A stretch of DNA of 14,835 nucleotides from Candidatus Margulisiibacteriota bacterium (GCA_013215865.1 JABSQL010000044.1:1-14835), one strand, 5' to 3'. Shown: positions 4,820 through 14,497, counted from the first letter of the stretch. Numbers and translations are program-made. Notes: generated by a model not told the origin, from the sequence alone.

Positions 4820-5504
4820 AACGCTTGGCATATTGGGCGGTATGGGTCCCTCTGCAACAATATATTTTTACCAAAAAATATTGGGTCTCACTCCGGCAAA
4901 AATAGACCAAGACCATATCCCCACCCTTATCTTTTCAAACACTCTCATCCCAGACCGCACCCAAGCAATCGAAAATCACACAGAAACTCATGGAAAAAAT
5001 GCTTTGATAAAATCAGCCCAAACCCTTGAAAAATCGGGCGCTGACTTTATTGCTATACCCTGTAACACCGCACATTTTTGGATAGAAAGTCTTCAATCTG
5101 CCATTGATATTCCCATTCTAAACATGATCAAATTAACAGCAGATCATTTAGAAAAAAAAGGCACTAACTCTGTGGGGATTTTAGCAACTGTAGGAACTTT
5201 TAAAACACAATTGTATCAGAAAAGTTGTTCAGAGAACGGCCTAATTGTCACCATTCCCACACCATCCCAACAGGAGAAAATCATGACCGCTATCAAAGCC
5301 GTTAAATCATCATCAGAGTCTATCCAAAATCGGCATCAAATCCAACAAGCAATGGATCATCTTTATGAAAAAGGTGCTGAAGAAATTGTATTAGGATGTA
5401 CCGAGCTCCCCTTGTTGATAGATAACCGTACGCATACCACAGACCCCATGGATATCTTGGCGCAATATTCTGTTAACTTGGCTTTAGGGCTTTCCTCAAA
5501 ATGA
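4809..5504 (+). CDS. Aspartate/glutamate racemase family protein
   Basis: This is a PLP-independent Asp/Glu/hydantoin racemase family protein of 231 aa, the usual size for cytosolic aspartate racemase or the broad-specificity YgeA/RacX type. The N-terminus LGILGGMGPSAT is diagnostic. The two catalytic cysteines are present: Cys85 in IPCNTAHFW and Cys197 in LGCTELPLL, acting as opposing acid/base residues. It would interconvert L- and D-aspartate or related amino acids. Substrate specificity cannot be read from sequence; glutamate racemase (MurI) is less likely because the GGMGP start fits the aspartate racemase branch. ATG 4809 overlaps the hisH end by 11 nt and has GAGGA (4794-4798) upstream. 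Its stop overlaps the uvrA ATG in an ATGA, so translation is probably coupled. Confidence 0.88.
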   Translation: MPIKTLGILGGMGPSATIYFYQKILGLTPAKIDQDHIPTLIFSNTLIPDRTQAIENHTETHGKNALIKSAQTLEKSGADFIAIPCNTAHFWIESLQSAIDIPILNMIKLTADHLEKKGTNSVGILATVGTFKTQLYQKSCSENGLIVTIPTPSQQEKIMTAIKAVKSSSESIQNRHQIQQAMDHLYEKGAEEIVLGCTELPLLIDNRTHTTDPMDILAQYSVNLALGLSSK

Positions 5505-8275
5505 AACAAGATTTTCTTCATGTTAAGGGTGCAAATGTCCATAACCTCAAAAACATCAATGTATCTCTCCCTAAAAATTCCTTTATTGTTTTCACAGGGC
5601 TTTCTGGCTCCGGAAAATCTTCTTTAGCATTTGATACGATTTATGCAGAAGGACAAAGACGCTATGTTGCCTCATTATCCGCCTATGCACGTCAATTTTT
5701 AGAGCAACTTGATAAACCTGATGTAGAACGGATTGATGGTTTATCACCTGCGATTTCTATAGACCAAAAATCTGCCTCTCATAATCCGCGCTCAACGGTG
5801 GGAACGGTTACAGAAATATACGACTATCTTCGTCTCCTCTTTTCAAGTATCGGACACCCCTTTTGTTATAAATGCGGCAAACCCATACAGAATCAAAGTA
5901 GACAAGAAATAGTAGACACGGTAATGAAATGGCCGAAAGATACTGAGATCACCCTATTTGCACCCATAGTACAGGGGAAAAAAGGAGAGCATAAAGGCGT
6001 ATTGGAAAAAATTGAAAAAGACGGATTTAGCCGGGTTCGAGTAGATGGGGAAATTCTACGGATTAATGAACCCTTATCTCTACACAAAAATAAAGTGCAC
6101 CATATCGATATCGTGATAGATCGGCTATCTATATCAGAGACTGAATCTGACAGGCTGTATGAATCTATCGAAACCGCCCTTAAACAGTCCAATGGTTTAG
6201 TGTTAATACAAAATAATAAGCAAAAAAAAGAAACCTTATTTTCAGAACGACTCTCATGTACAAAGTGTAATATTAGTTTGGGAGAAATGAGTCCAAGGCT
6301 TTTTTCCTTCAACTCTCCTTATGGTGCCTGTTCAGATTGTAATGGTTTGGGAAGTTCTTTGGCTTTTGACCCAGATTTAATTATAGGCGATCCCAACACA
6401 CCTCTTTTTACCAGCACTCAAAAAGCCATTAATTTACACAATACGTATTATGGACAATCTGCAGAAACAGTTGCAAATACAAATGGGTTTTCTTTAGAAG
6501 AACCGTCAAAAAACCTCACCAAAGAACAATTAAATGGTCTGATGCATGGGTTTGGAGATGGATGGGAAGGCATTATCCCTATTCTCAGAAGACGATACAA
6601 AAGTACACATTCTGAGGGTAGGCGGTTCGCCCTACGATTTTTTATGAGCGAAAAACCCTGCGATACATGTAACGGTCAACGATTAAAACCTGAGTCTCTT
6701 GCCATTAAAGTCGGTGGACAACATATTTCAGACCTAACTGAAAAAAGCATTCATGACCTGTGTCTTTTTTTTGAAAAAATCTCCCTCACAAAGAAAGAAA
6801 AAACCATTTCCAAACAAATCATCAAAGAAATCACATCTCGGCTCTCATTCTTGCAAAATGTGGGCCTACATTACCTTTCTTTAGCTAGAAAAGCATCTAC
6901 TTTATCTGGGGGAGAATATCAAAGAATTCGTTTAGCGACACAAATTGGTTCTGGTTTAACCGGTGTTTTGTATGTTTTAGATGAACCTAGTATTGGACTG
7001 CATCAACGGGATAATCAGAAGTTGCTTAAAACTTTATTGAAACTGCGTGATCTAGGAAATACACTCATTGTTGTTGAACACGATGAAGAAACCATTCGGA
7101 TGGCAGATTATCTTGTTGATATTGGTCCACAAGCGGGTCGGAAAGGAGGGTATATTGTTCATTCTGGGTCCTTTAAAGACCTTCTAAAAGAAAAAAACTC
7201 TATTACGGCTCAGTACTTAACACAAGAAAAATCGATTGCTGTTCCTGCTTCAAGAAGAAAAGCCCATCAAAAAAATGTATTGAAAGTAGTGGGTGCCGCT
7301 GAAAACAATTTGAAAGGCATAAATGTTACATTTCCATTGGGGGTTCTTGTGTGTGTCACGGGTGTATCTGGTTCAGGAAAAAGCTCTCTAATGAATGAAA
7401 TTCTACACAAAGCATTGCATCGCCACTTTAATAGCAGTCGAAAGAGACCCGGTAAGCATAAACGAATCGAAGGGATACAGCACATAGATAAAGTGATTAC
7501 TATTGATCAATCGCCGATTGGCCGTACGCCTAGATCTAACCCTGCGACTTATGTAAACATATTTACTCCCATAAGAGAGCTATTCGCACTGACTCGTGAA
7601 TCTAAAATCAGGGGTTATAAAGCCGGTCGTTTTAGTTTTAATGTGAAAGGTGGCCGTTGTGAGTCATGTGAAGGAGCTGGGGTTGTTAAAATTGAAATGC
7701 ACTTCTTATCGGATGTTTATGTGACTTGTGAAGTATGCAAAGGCAAACGATACAACTCTCAAACCTTAGACATTACATTCAAAGGATATACCATATCTGA
7801 GATATTAGATATGACGGTTAATGAGGCGACTGAACTGTTTTCTAAAATCCCATCTGTTTATAACAAACTAAAAACATTACAAGACGTTGGACTGGGATAT
7901 ATTCATTTGGGACAAAATGCAACGACTTTATCAGGCGGAGAAGCACAACGTGTGAAACTGGCAAAAGAGCTCAGTAAGCATGGAACTGGAAAAACCCTGT
8001 TTTTATTAGATGAACCAACGACGGGATTGCATTTTGATGACATTAAACATCTTTTGGATGTATTGAATCGGCTAGTAGAAAAAGGGAACACCGTCGTGGT
8101 GATTGAACATAATTTAGACGTGATAAAAACGGCAGATCATATCATAGACTTAGGTCCTGAAGGCGGAAATGGTGGTGGTACGATTGTCGCAGAAGGAACA
8201 CCCGAACATATTTCTATACAGAAAATGTCACATACAGGTCAGTATTTGAAGACAATCCTTCCAAAATATGATTAA
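5501..8275 (+). CDS. uvrA: Excinuclease ABC subunit A
   Basis: UvrA is the damage-scanning ATPase of nucleotide excision repair; a dimer loads UvrB at lesions. The 924-aa protein is full length with tandem ABC modules. Walker A sites are GLSGSGKSS (33-41) and GVSGSGKSS (~621-629). The signatures are [12 protein letters not shown] (~468) and [12 protein letters not shown] (~810), followed by [10 protein letters not shown] and [11 protein letters not shown]alker B/D-loop segments. Zinc modules are present: CYKCG (122-125) with C253-x2-C256/C277-x2-C280, and the C-terminal finger C720-x2-C723/C743-x2-C746. The UvrB-binding region ([13 protein letters not shown]) is also present. ATG 5501 overlaps the racemase stop by 4 nt. 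No uvrB or uvrC is in the window. Function is certain; nothing suggests a drug-resistance UvrA2 paralogue. Confidence 0.98.
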   Translation: MKQDFLHVKGANVHNLKNINVSLPKNSFIVFTGLSGSGKSSLAFDTIYAEGQRRYVASLSAYARQFLEQLDKPDVERIDGLSPAISIDQKSASHNPRSTVGTVTEIYDYLRLLFSSIGHPFCYKCGKPIQNQSRQEIVDTVMKWPKDTEITLFAPIVQGKKGEHKGVLEKIEKDGFSRVRVDGEILRINEPLSLHKNKVHHIDIVIDRLSISETESDRLYESIETALKQSNGLVLIQNNKQKKETLFSERLSCTKCNISLGEMSPRLFSFNSPYGACSDCNGLGSSLAFDPDLIIGDPNTPLFTSTQKAINLHNTYYGQSAETVANTNGFSLEEPSKNLTKEQLNGLMHGFGDGWEGIIPILRRRYKSTHSEGRRFALRFFMSEKPCDTCNGQRLKPESLAIKVGGQHISDLTEKSIHDLCLFFEKISLTKKEKTISKQIIKEITSRLSFLQNVGLHYLSLARKASTLSGGEYQRIRLATQIGSGLTGVLYVLDEPSIGLHQRDNQKLLKTLLKLRDLGNTLIVVEHDEETIRMADYLVDIGPQAGRKGGYIVHSGSFKDLLKEKNSITAQYLTQEKSIAVPASRRKAHQKNVLKVVGAAENNLKGINVTFPLGVLVCVTGVSGSGKSSLMNEILHKALHRHFNSSRKRPGKHKRIEGIQHIDKVITIDQSPIGRTPRSNPATYVNIFTPIRELFALTRESKIRGYKAGRFSFNVKGGRCESCEGAGVVKIEMHFLSDVYVTCEVCKGKRYNSQTLDITFKGYTISEILDMTVNEATELFSKIPSVYNKLKTLQDVGLGYIHLGQNATTLSGGEAQRVKLAKELSKHGTGKTLFLLDEPTTGLHFDDIKHLLDVLNRLVEKGNTVVVIEHNLDVIKTADHIIDLGPEGGNGGGTIVAEGTPEHISIQKMSHTGQYLKTILPKYD

Positions 8276-8287
8276 ATAAACACCATC

Positions 8288-9628
8288 ATGGAAGAAAAAA
8301 TCCCACCACAAGACATAGAAGCAGAACAGTCCGTACTAGGGGCAATGATGCTTTCAAAGGATGCCATAGCAGATACAGTCCTTCGCCTGAAACCAAATAA
8401 TTTTTATCGGGATCGGCATCGCTTCATCTTTGAGGCGATCATTGATTTATATCAAAAAAGTGAGCCTGTCGACTTAATCACCGTATGTGACGAACTCAAA
8501 AAAAATAATAAGTTGGATATCTCAGGGGGTAAAAGCTATATAGCAGAAGTGCTTGACTCCGTGCCTACCGTATCTAATGTCCAATATTATGCAGATATCG
8601 TCTCTGAAAAAGCCGTTTTGAGACAGTTAATTGATGCAGGTGATCGCACGATACAAGAATCTTATGAAGAATCAGCAGAAGTTGAGGATGTATTGGGGAA
8701 TGCTCAAAAACGAATATTAGATATTTCAAAAGAAATGGCTCAAGAAGATTTTATTAAAATCGGAGATTTTGTAACAGATGTCGTCGATAACTTGAGCAAA
8801 GTATACGAAAGTGAAGACAGTATTTTGGGTGTATCTACGGGACTGGCTGATTTAGATGAAATGACATCAGGATTTCAAAAATCGGACCTCATCATATTGG
8901 CGGCAAGACCTGCCATGGGCAAAACCAGTTTGGCGATGAACTTTGCCCGATCAGCAGCTGTACAGAAACAAAAAGCAGTTGCTTTTTTTAGCCTTGAAAT
9001 GCCTAAAGAGCAAATCGCATTACGGCTGTTATCAACGGAATCAAAAATCGATTCAAAGCGAATGCGGACAGCCAATTTTACAGAATATGAGTACAAAGAT
9101 CTTGCAAATGCAATGAACATATGGGGAATGGCGCCTTTATATATTGATGACAAACCAGGTTTAACACCACTTGAGATGCGGGCCAAAATCCGTCGTCTCC
9201 AAAAGGATGTAGATATTCATCTTGTCATTGTAGATTATCTTCAGTTGATGCGGTCTAGTCGACGTCGGATCGAGAGCCGTTTTCAAGAAGTGTCAGAAAT
9301 CGTTCGTGATTTAAAAGCGTTTGCCCGGGAATTAAATGTACCTATCATGGCCCTTTCTCAGCTGAGTAGAGATATTGAGAAGCGTGGGACAGATGCACTA
9401 CCCCGTTTGAGTGATTTACGTGAATCTGGAGAAATTGAACAAACCGCAGATTTGGTCATGTTTATTCACCGTGAAGACTATTACGATAATACAAAAGATA
9501 GTGTTAGTAATGCCAATCTCATTATCGCGAAACAACGTAATGGACCCACTGGTCAAATAGGTTTGGTATTCAGAAAGGATGTGTCAAAATTTGAACTGGC
9601 AATCAAAGGTCCTGTACCCGCTGTCTAA
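8288..9628 (+). CDS. dnaB: Replicative DNA helicase
   Basis: DnaB is the hexameric 5'-3' helicase that opens the replication fork and recruits primase. The 446-aa protein is full length. The N-terminal domain starts PPQDIEAEQSVLGAMML, the linker helix lies near 165-190, and the RecA-like domain follows. Walker A is AARPAMGKTS (~205-214), Walker B is IVDYLQLM (~314-321), and the C-terminal motifs LRESGEIEQTADLVMFIHRED and AKQRNGPTG (arginine-finger loop) are present. No intein interrupts it, although the Walker loop is a common intein site. It begins 12 nt after the uvrA stop. The ATG lacks a Shine-Dalgarno; a TATGAT inside the uvrA end (8267-8272) could give a very short leader. lptD starts inside its 3' end in another frame. 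Confidence 0.98.
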   Translation: MEEKIPPQDIEAEQSVLGAMMLSKDAIADTVLRLKPNNFYRDRHRFIFEAIIDLYQKSEPVDLITVCDELKKNNKLDISGGKSYIAEVLDSVPTVSNVQYYADIVSEKAVLRQLIDAGDRTIQESYEESAEVEDVLGNAQKRILDISKEMAQEDFIKIGDFVTDVVDNLSKVYESEDSILGVSTGLADLDEMTSGFQKSDLIILAARPAMGKTSLAMNFARSAAVQKQKAVAFFSLEMPKEQIALRLLSTESKIDSKRMRTANFTEYEYKDLANAMNIWGMAPLYIDDKPGLTPLEMRAKIRRLQKDVDIHLVIVDYLQLMRSSRRRIESRFQEVSEIVRDLKAFARELNVPIMALSQLSRDIEKRGTDALPRLSDLRESGEIEQTADLVMFIHREDYYDNTKDSVSNANLIIAKQRNGPTGQIGLVFRKDVSKFELAIKGPVPAV

Positions 9629-11183
9629 AATAGCATATCTTCTCCTATTTCTCATATTAGGTGTATCTTCGCCACCCCTTTTTGCAGAAGACCGTCAGCC
9701 AACAGAAAATATTCCCTTCAAATTGGGAGATACAAACCTCGGCCTTGAGGCAGATGTATTTGACTTCGATAAAGAAAAAGGATTTCTATTGGCGTCTCGG
9801 AATGTCATTATCACCTATCAATCATATAAAATTTCAGCAGGAAGATTAACTTACAATACCAACACAAAGGCACTTGAAGTATATGATAATGTTACCATTT
9901 CACAATATGGGCAATCCATTCAAACCCCCTATTTGATCTATAACTTTCATACACACAGTGGAAAAACAGGTCCCATATTAGCGCGTTTTGAAAATATTCA
10001 GATGAAAGGGGAAGAAATGATTTTGGGTCATGATTTCGCCAAAATAAATAAAGCAACGTTTACAACCTGTCATGATATGGAAACACCTCATTATAAAATT
10101 AATTCGAAAAGCATTCATATTTATCCATATAAAGGTCATTTTGTTGCGTTTAAAGATGTATTGTACTTGAGAAACTTCCCTATTTTTTATTTTCCAACAT
10201 ACGTTTTTGGCACCAATACGGGATTATTGGGTGAAAATTCTCCGATTCCTGAATTTGGATCCAACGAAATGGAAGGTTTCTATGTTAAGAACCATACGGG
10301 ATATTTTATGAATCCCAGCAATACAGGTGCCATCCACTTAGAGTGGAGTGAGTCCTATCGTTTTGGATACGGCATCACCCATTTTACGGACCTAAGTTCT
10401 GAAAACAGAGTGGGTGGACGGGTTCACTATACAGAAAGGGGCGATATAGAAGGTCGTGTGGGGTATGAGCACGTATTATGGAAAATTATCAGAAAGAAAT
10501 CCGACACGTCCGGGTTATTTTCCTCATTTGATATTTCAGAACCAGACATTAAAAGTCGCATTCGTCTTCTTTGGACGCATAGAGAGCTGAACAATTTACG
10601 CCGAGTGAGTTATAAACCCTATATTCAAATTTCGGCAACTGAAATTGATTTGCCTTACGACATTCAACTCAATAGCGATATTAATTGGAGTCAGGTCGTT
10701 GAAAGTGATGATACGCCGTTCACTTTCACCAAACTGGTTGAGGGTGACAAAACAAATTTAAACGCTTCCATCAGAAAAGAACTGCCTCTATCTGAAAGAA
10801 TCTCTACCCACTTGGGAATGCGGTATATGGGTAATTTTTATAATCCCGGTGGTCCTTGGACGAGGCTATTTGGAGATTATGGAATTGGGTATCAAACCAA
10901 AAAATCAATCTTAGATGTAACATACACTCAACGGCTACATGACAAGGGAAAGAGTCCTTTCTTTTTTGACCAATACCGTGTCATTGAAACAGATGAGTTG
11001 GGAATATACGGAAAAACTCAGCTTGGATTTTTGGGTGTTGCAGCAGACATTCATTATAATCTTGAAACAGAGACCTATCGTCGGGTGGATTTATCGTTAA
11101 TTTTTAATTTAGATTGTATGGCCTTTACCTTTACTTATGAGACCATTCAAGAGACCTTTCAGTTTGATGTGACGTTAATTTAA
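9579..11183 (+). CDS. lptD: LPS-assembly protein LptD (OstA/Imp family), short form
   Basis: LptD is the outer-membrane beta-barrel that inserts lipopolysaccharide, fed by the Lpt bridge. The signal peptide has a K-rich start, the core IAYLLLFLILGV, and probable cleavage after LFA (residue 36). An OstA/LptA-like beta-jellyroll occupies ~50-150 (KISAGRLTYNTNTKALEVYDNV). It is followed by the family segment FTTCHDMETPHY (161-172) and the PIFYFPTYVFG plug-entry strand. The rest alternates in barrel fashion and ends FQFDVTLI. At 534 aa it is much shorter than the ~780-aa enterobacterial protein, as in several deep diderm lineages. Cys164 and the late LDC cysteine are the only Cys in the mature part, so any disulfide differs from E. 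coli. ATG 9579 overlaps dnaB by 50 nt; TTG 9591, 11 nt after AAGGA, is an alternative start. No lptE partner is seen. Confidence 0.88.
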   Translation: MCQNLNWQSKVLYPLSKIAYLLLFLILGVSSPPLFAEDRQPTENIPFKLGDTNLGLEADVFDFDKEKGFLLASRNVIITYQSYKISAGRLTYNTNTKALEVYDNVTISQYGQSIQTPYLIYNFHTHSGKTGPILARFENIQMKGEEMILGHDFAKINKATFTTCHDMETPHYKINSKSIHIYPYKGHFVAFKDVLYLRNFPIFYFPTYVFGTNTGLLGENSPIPEFGSNEMEGFYVKNHTGYFMNPSNTGAIHLEWSESYRFGYGITHFTDLSSENRVGGRVHYTERGDIEGRVGYEHVLWKIIRKKSDTSGLFSSFDISEPDIKSRIRLLWTHRELNNLRRVSYKPYIQISATEIDLPYDIQLNSDINWSQVVESDDTPFTFTKLVEGDKTNLNASIRKELPLSERISTHLGMRYMGNFYNPGGPWTRLFGDYGIGYQTKKSILDVTYTQRLHDKGKSPFFFDQYRVIETDELGIYGKTQLGFLGVAADIHYNLETETYRRVDLSLIFNLDCMAFTFTYETIQETFQFDVTLI

Positions 11184-12280
11184 GTCACACCCCTTGGAAG
11201 GAAAGATGAGGCCAACTCCAAAAGTTTTTTCTGGGTATTATGTTCAGGATTAGAGGCAATTTCATCTAGCAAATACTGTTGGACTTTACCCAAATCTTTA
11301 CCTGTAAACCCAAGACCCATCAATTTCTCACTAGAAATATTCAAATCTTGCGGAGAAAGACGGGCACGCAAAATATCCAAGTTATACCGTATGACCCGTT
11401 TAATCCAATGGGCTTCTTTTCTGGGAAAGCGTAAAGTGGTTAATACCTTTGAATAGTCTCCATCTTTTAATATCAAGGCCCAACGCCCATCCAAGGACAT
11501 GGCAGAAATAAGGGCCAGCTGTTCATCTGTGGGTACCGGCACAGAAGGAAATATCCGCTTAAAAATGCCCGCATCCCGCATTCCCTGCAACCCAATATGA
11601 GGTTTTTGAGATGCCATTAACTTAGATAGTTCATCATACACCCGCTCCATGGCAGGCAATGGAAAAGAATCAGATAATGTTTTAACCGCTTCCATACACT
11701 CTGAATCAATTTCAAACTCTAAAACCGAAGCAAACCGAAACAAGCGAATGATTCTCAACGTATCTTCCTGAAAACGCTCTTTGGGATTACCCACCGCTTT
11801 AATCATATGGTTTTGTACATCCGAAAACCCATCGAAAGGGTCGATAAACGCGGGTATCAACGGATCAAGAGCCATGGCATTCATCGTAAAATCTCGTCTT
11901 GATAAATCTTCTTGTATACTGGGAATAAACGTCACATCATTAGGCCTTCGAGATTGTTCATAGGTTGTTTCCGTTCTGAAAGTTGTAATTTGATAAAGAC
12001 TGGGCTCTTTCCCTGCAGGTGCCTGATATATAGGGCCAACCACCGTAATGGTTCCAAACTCTTTGCCTACATCAAATGTTTTATCAAACATGGACTCTAC
12101 CGTATCCGGTGTCGCAATAGTAGCCAGGTCATAGTCCCCTACTTCTCTTCCCAAAATCAGATCTCGAATCGCTCCACCAACAATAAAACATTCCAAATCT
12201 TGGGCCTTAAACCGTTTGCATATTTCAATCACTTCTCTAGGAATAAATGAAACTATTTGATTAAGTTGTTTTTCATCCAT
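11180..12280 (-). CDS. cca: CCA tRNA nucleotidyltransferase (class II)
   Basis: This enzyme adds or repairs the 3'-CCA end of tRNAs without a nucleic-acid template. The 366-aa protein has the class II head: VGGAIRDLILG (34-44) with the metal-binding D49-x-D51 in GDYDLAT, and RRDFTMNAMA (~128-137) as motif B. RIIRLFRFA (~176-184) and the E-R-V-Y-D-E-L segment form the RNA-binding neck. The C-terminal GLGFTGKDLGKVQQYLLDE is a usual bacterial CCA tail. No HD domain is present, so the bifunctional phosphohydrolase form is excluded. Poly(A) polymerase I is unlikely given the short basic-poor C-terminus. A separate A-adding or C-adding paralogue cannot be ruled out. The ATG at 12280 has only a very short leader after a TATAAT. 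The gene converges on lptD with a 4-nt stop overlap. Confidence 0.92.
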   Translation of the reverse strand: MDEKQLNQIVSFIPREVIEICKRFKAQDLECFIVGGAIRDLILGREVGDYDLATIATPDTVESMFDKTFDVGKEFGTITVVGPIYQAPAGKEPSLYQITTFRTETTYEQSRRPNDVTFIPSIQEDLSRRDFTMNAMALDPLIPAFIDPFDGFSDVQNHMIKAVGNPKERFQEDTLRIIRLFRFASVLEFEIDSECMEAVKTLSDSFPLPAMERVYDELSKLMASQKPHIGLQGMRDAGIFKRIFPSVPVPTDEQLALISAMSLDGRWALILKDGDYSKVLTTLRFPRKEAHWIKRVIRYNLDILRARLSPQDLNISSEKLMGLGFTGKDLGKVQQYLLDEIASNPEHNTQKKLLELASSFLPRGVT

Positions 12281-12294
12281 AACGCTTCAGCTTT

Positions 12295-12300
12295 ATTATA
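12295..12300 (-). promoter_or_regulatory. TATAAT box for cca (minus strand)
   Basis: Read on the minus strand, 12300-12295 is a perfect TATAAT. Initiation near 12288 leaves a leader of roughly 8 nt before the cca ATG, too short for a Shine-Dalgarno. No good -35 is visible. Confidence 0.4.
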
Positions 12301-12314
12301 CATGATCCTGTTGA

Positions 12315-12320
12315 TATAAT
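12315..12320 (+). promoter_or_regulatory. TATAAT box for queE; decides the queE start
   Basis: A perfect TATAAT overlaps the upstream in-frame ATG (12319). Initiation near 12327 would exclude that ATG and place ATG 12340, preceded by GGA, about 13 nt into the mRNA. It lies 14 nt from the divergent cca box. Confidence 0.45.
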
Positions 12321-12339
12321 GGTGTCACCTGGAAAATTT

Positions 12340-12990
12340 ATGTACATACAAGATTTATTTTATTCCTATCAAGGTGAAGGCCCTTTCATTGGCTATCCAC
12401 AAATTTTTATCCGATTCTTTGGGTGCAATATTCATTGTGCATATTGTGACGAACCAGACCGGAACAAAACCCCCATGTCTGTAGACGAAGTGATCGATAC
12501 CATTTCGCCCTGGGTGAAAAAGAAACCCCACTCTATATCCATCACGGGCGGTGAACCGCTGCTCCAAGTAGATGCCCTTAAAACATTGATCCCCAAACTC
12601 ACATTACCACTCTACCTTGAAACAAATGGCATTCTACACAAGCATTTGGAAGAAGTTAAAGATATGTTTGACTATTATGCCGTTGATTATAAACCGGGGT
12701 ATGATAAAGAATTTACTGATTTTGTCTCCTTAATCAAAGATAAAAAAGGGCTTTTCATTAAATATGTGGTCATAAAAGATTTTCCTATCTTGGATATCCA
12801 GAAAATGTCCAAAATCATATCTGCCCTTAACCCCAATATTCCCCTTATTCTACAACCAGTCACTCCTTTTGCAGGCATTAAAGAGAAAGCGAGTCCCAAA
12901 GATATAGAGCGTGCCTTTACTTGTGCCAAGACCTATTTGTCGGATGTACGTATCATTCCTCAAACCCATAAGTTGATGGGCTTAAAGTAG
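12340..12990 (+). CDS. queE: 7-carboxy-7-deazaguanine synthase (radical SAM)
   Basis: QueE converts 6-carboxytetrahydropterin to 7-carboxy-7-deazaguanine, the committed ring contraction toward preQ0 and queuosine tRNA modification. The 216-aa protein starts MYIQDLFYSYQGEGPFIG, the family N-terminus. The radical-SAM cluster motif is C29-x3-C33-x2-C36 (CNIHCAYCD). The SAM-binding ITGGEPLLQ lies near 68-76, and LETNG is near 94. The C-terminal QPVTPFAG and DVRIIPQTHKLMG segments fit QueE, where the late H-K is conserved. ATG 12340 is chosen over 12319 for two reasons: the family begins here, and a TATAAT overlaps the upstream ATG. It diverges from cca and is followed 14 nt later by pgi. No queC, queD or queF is in the window. 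Confidence 0.93.
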   Translation: MYIQDLFYSYQGEGPFIGYPQIFIRFFGCNIHCAYCDEPDRNKTPMSVDEVIDTISPWVKKKPHSISITGGEPLLQVDALKTLIPKLTLPLYLETNGILHKHLEEVKDMFDYYAVDYKPGYDKEFTDFVSLIKDKKGLFIKYVVIKDFPILDIQKMSKIISALNPNIPLILQPVTPFAGIKEKASPKDIERAFTCAKTYLSDVRIIPQTHKLMGLK

Positions 12991-13004
12991 GGTAAATCCT
13001 AGAT

Positions 13005-14486
13005 ATGAATCTGGATCAACTCCCTATATATGAGCAGCTTGTTTCTCAATCAAAAATGCCCCTGTCTCTTGAAAAGACATTAACGCCAGAAAAAGTAACT
13101 GCATCTGTTATACATAATGGCCCTATATCTCTTATGTATGGAACAAGTCTTGCCGATGATACTGTTCTGACTCTTTTGCAACAATTAGCTAGAGAACAGG
13201 ACGTCATATCTAAATACAAACAATTACTGGCAGGAACAAAAGTAAACCACCACAATACCCGAAGTCCAAACAGAGGATTTTATGGCACTCAACAAGAGAC
13301 AATTTCTACGTTTTCAACACATATTCACAAAGAACCCATCACCGATGTAGTTCAGGTTGGTATTGGGGGGTCTGAGTTGGGTCCAAAAGCAGTTTATCAT
13401 GGGCTCAAACGGCTCATAAAACCAAAGATTACGCCCCATTTTATCGCCAACATTGACCCCGATGACGCAAATGATATATTGTCACGCATTCCTGAGAAAA
13501 CAACCCTTTTTATTGTGGTCTCTAAAAGCGGAACAACCCAGGAAACGTTATCAAATGTTTCACTTATCAAAGCATATTTAGAAAACAAAGGCCTCACAAA
13601 TGAGAATATTAAAAACCAATTTATATTGGTAACGGCGAATAAAAGTCTTCCAAATAATATACCTGCACGGGAAACGTTTTACATAGACGAAGCGATTGGT
13701 GGACGGTATTCCACCACCAGTGCGGTAGGTGGTGTTCTTTTATCACTGGTATTTGGACCAGAGGTATTTGAAGAATTATTAGACGGTGCATCTCAAATAG
13801 ACAAAGCAAGTGAAAATCCAAATATATTTGAAAATATGGCATTAATGTCTGCATTGATTGGCATATGGGAACGTAATTTCTTGTCAATGGGGGCAAGAGC
13901 AATTATCCCTTATTCTCAAGGCCTATCTTATTTTACACACCACCTTCAACAATTGATTTGTGAAAGCAATGGAAAAAGAGTCAATATACAAAATGAAAAA
14001 GTTTCTTATCAAACAAGCCCCATTGTTCTTGGGGATGTGGGAACCAATGCCCAACATTCCTTTTTTCAACTATTCCATCAAGGAACTGAACCGGTTCCCA
14101 TTCAATTTATTGCATTTTCTGAGCCTCAAACTCACTCTAACAATTCTGAAAATAATCATGATATATTGCTCACACATCTGGCATCCCAAATGTTAGCACT
14201 TGCAACTGGGAACTCAGACTCCAGCCCAGCAAAGTCATGCCCTGGGAATCGACCTGTCTCACTTATTTTTGGAAAAAAACTAACCCCTAAAACAATGGGC
14301 GCACTGCTCTCTTTTTATGAAAATATGGTGATGTTTCAATCATTCATTTGGAATATTAATGCCTTTGATCAGGAAGGAGTGGCCTTGGGAAAATCATACG
14401 CTTCTTCTTATATGTTCGACTCTTCGCCACCCAACCCCATTATGAAACGTATCCTCACCCTTTTTGAAACAGGCAAAGACGCATAA
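13005..14486 (+). CDS. pgi: Glucose-6-phosphate isomerase
   Basis: Pgi interconverts glucose-6-phosphate and fructose-6-phosphate in glycolysis and gluconeogenesis. The 493-aa protein is within the family range. Key segments in order: VQVGIGGSELGPKAVYHGL (~118-136); the phosphate loop SKSGTTQET (173-181); GGRYSTTSAVG (family signature); CESNGKRVN, where Glu320 is the predicted catalytic base; GTNAQHSFFQLFHQG with the ring-opening His; and INAFDQEGVALGK with the C-terminal catalytic Lys. The enzyme therefore looks complete and active. ATG 13005 lies 14 nt after the queE stop, with AGGG at that stop as a possible weak ribosome site, so the two genes are probably co-transcribed. A bifunctional transaldolase fusion is excluded by length. 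Confidence 0.97.
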   Translation: MNLDQLPIYEQLVSQSKMPLSLEKTLTPEKVTASVIHNGPISLMYGTSLADDTVLTLLQQLAREQDVISKYKQLLAGTKVNHHNTRSPNRGFYGTQQETISTFSTHIHKEPITDVVQVGIGGSELGPKAVYHGLKRLIKPKITPHFIANIDPDDANDILSRIPEKTTLFIVVSKSGTTQETLSNVSLIKAYLENKGLTNENIKNQFILVTANKSLPNNIPARETFYIDEAIGGRYSTTSAVGGVLLSLVFGPEVFEELLDGASQIDKASENPNIFENMALMSALIGIWERNFLSMGARAIIPYSQGLSYFTHHLQQLICESNGKRVNIQNEKVSYQTSPIVLGDVGTNAQHSFFQLFHQGTEPVPIQFIAFSEPQTHSNNSENNHDILLTHLASQMLALATGNSDSSPAKSCPGNRPVSLIFGKKLTPKTMGALLSFYENMVMFQSFIWNINAFDQEGVALGKSYASSYMFDSSPPNPIMKRILTLFETGKDA

Positions 14487-14497
14487 ACTGAGGCACC

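Noticed and set aside
8900..8935. Intein or insertion at the DnaB Walker loop
   Set aside because: The RPAMGKTS loop is continuous and the protein has normal length.
11781..12250. Plus-strand frames 11781-11963 and 11912-12250
   Set aside because: They are antisense shadows of cca, which has full family motifs.
12319..12339. queE start at ATG 12319
   Set aside because: This ATG is part of the TATAAT box and the extra residues do not fit the QueE N-terminus; ATG 12340 is preferred.
13621..14196. Frames 13621-13902 (minus) and 13960-14196 (plus)
   Set aside because: Both lie inside pgi, whose catalytic motifs run through the region uninterrupted.
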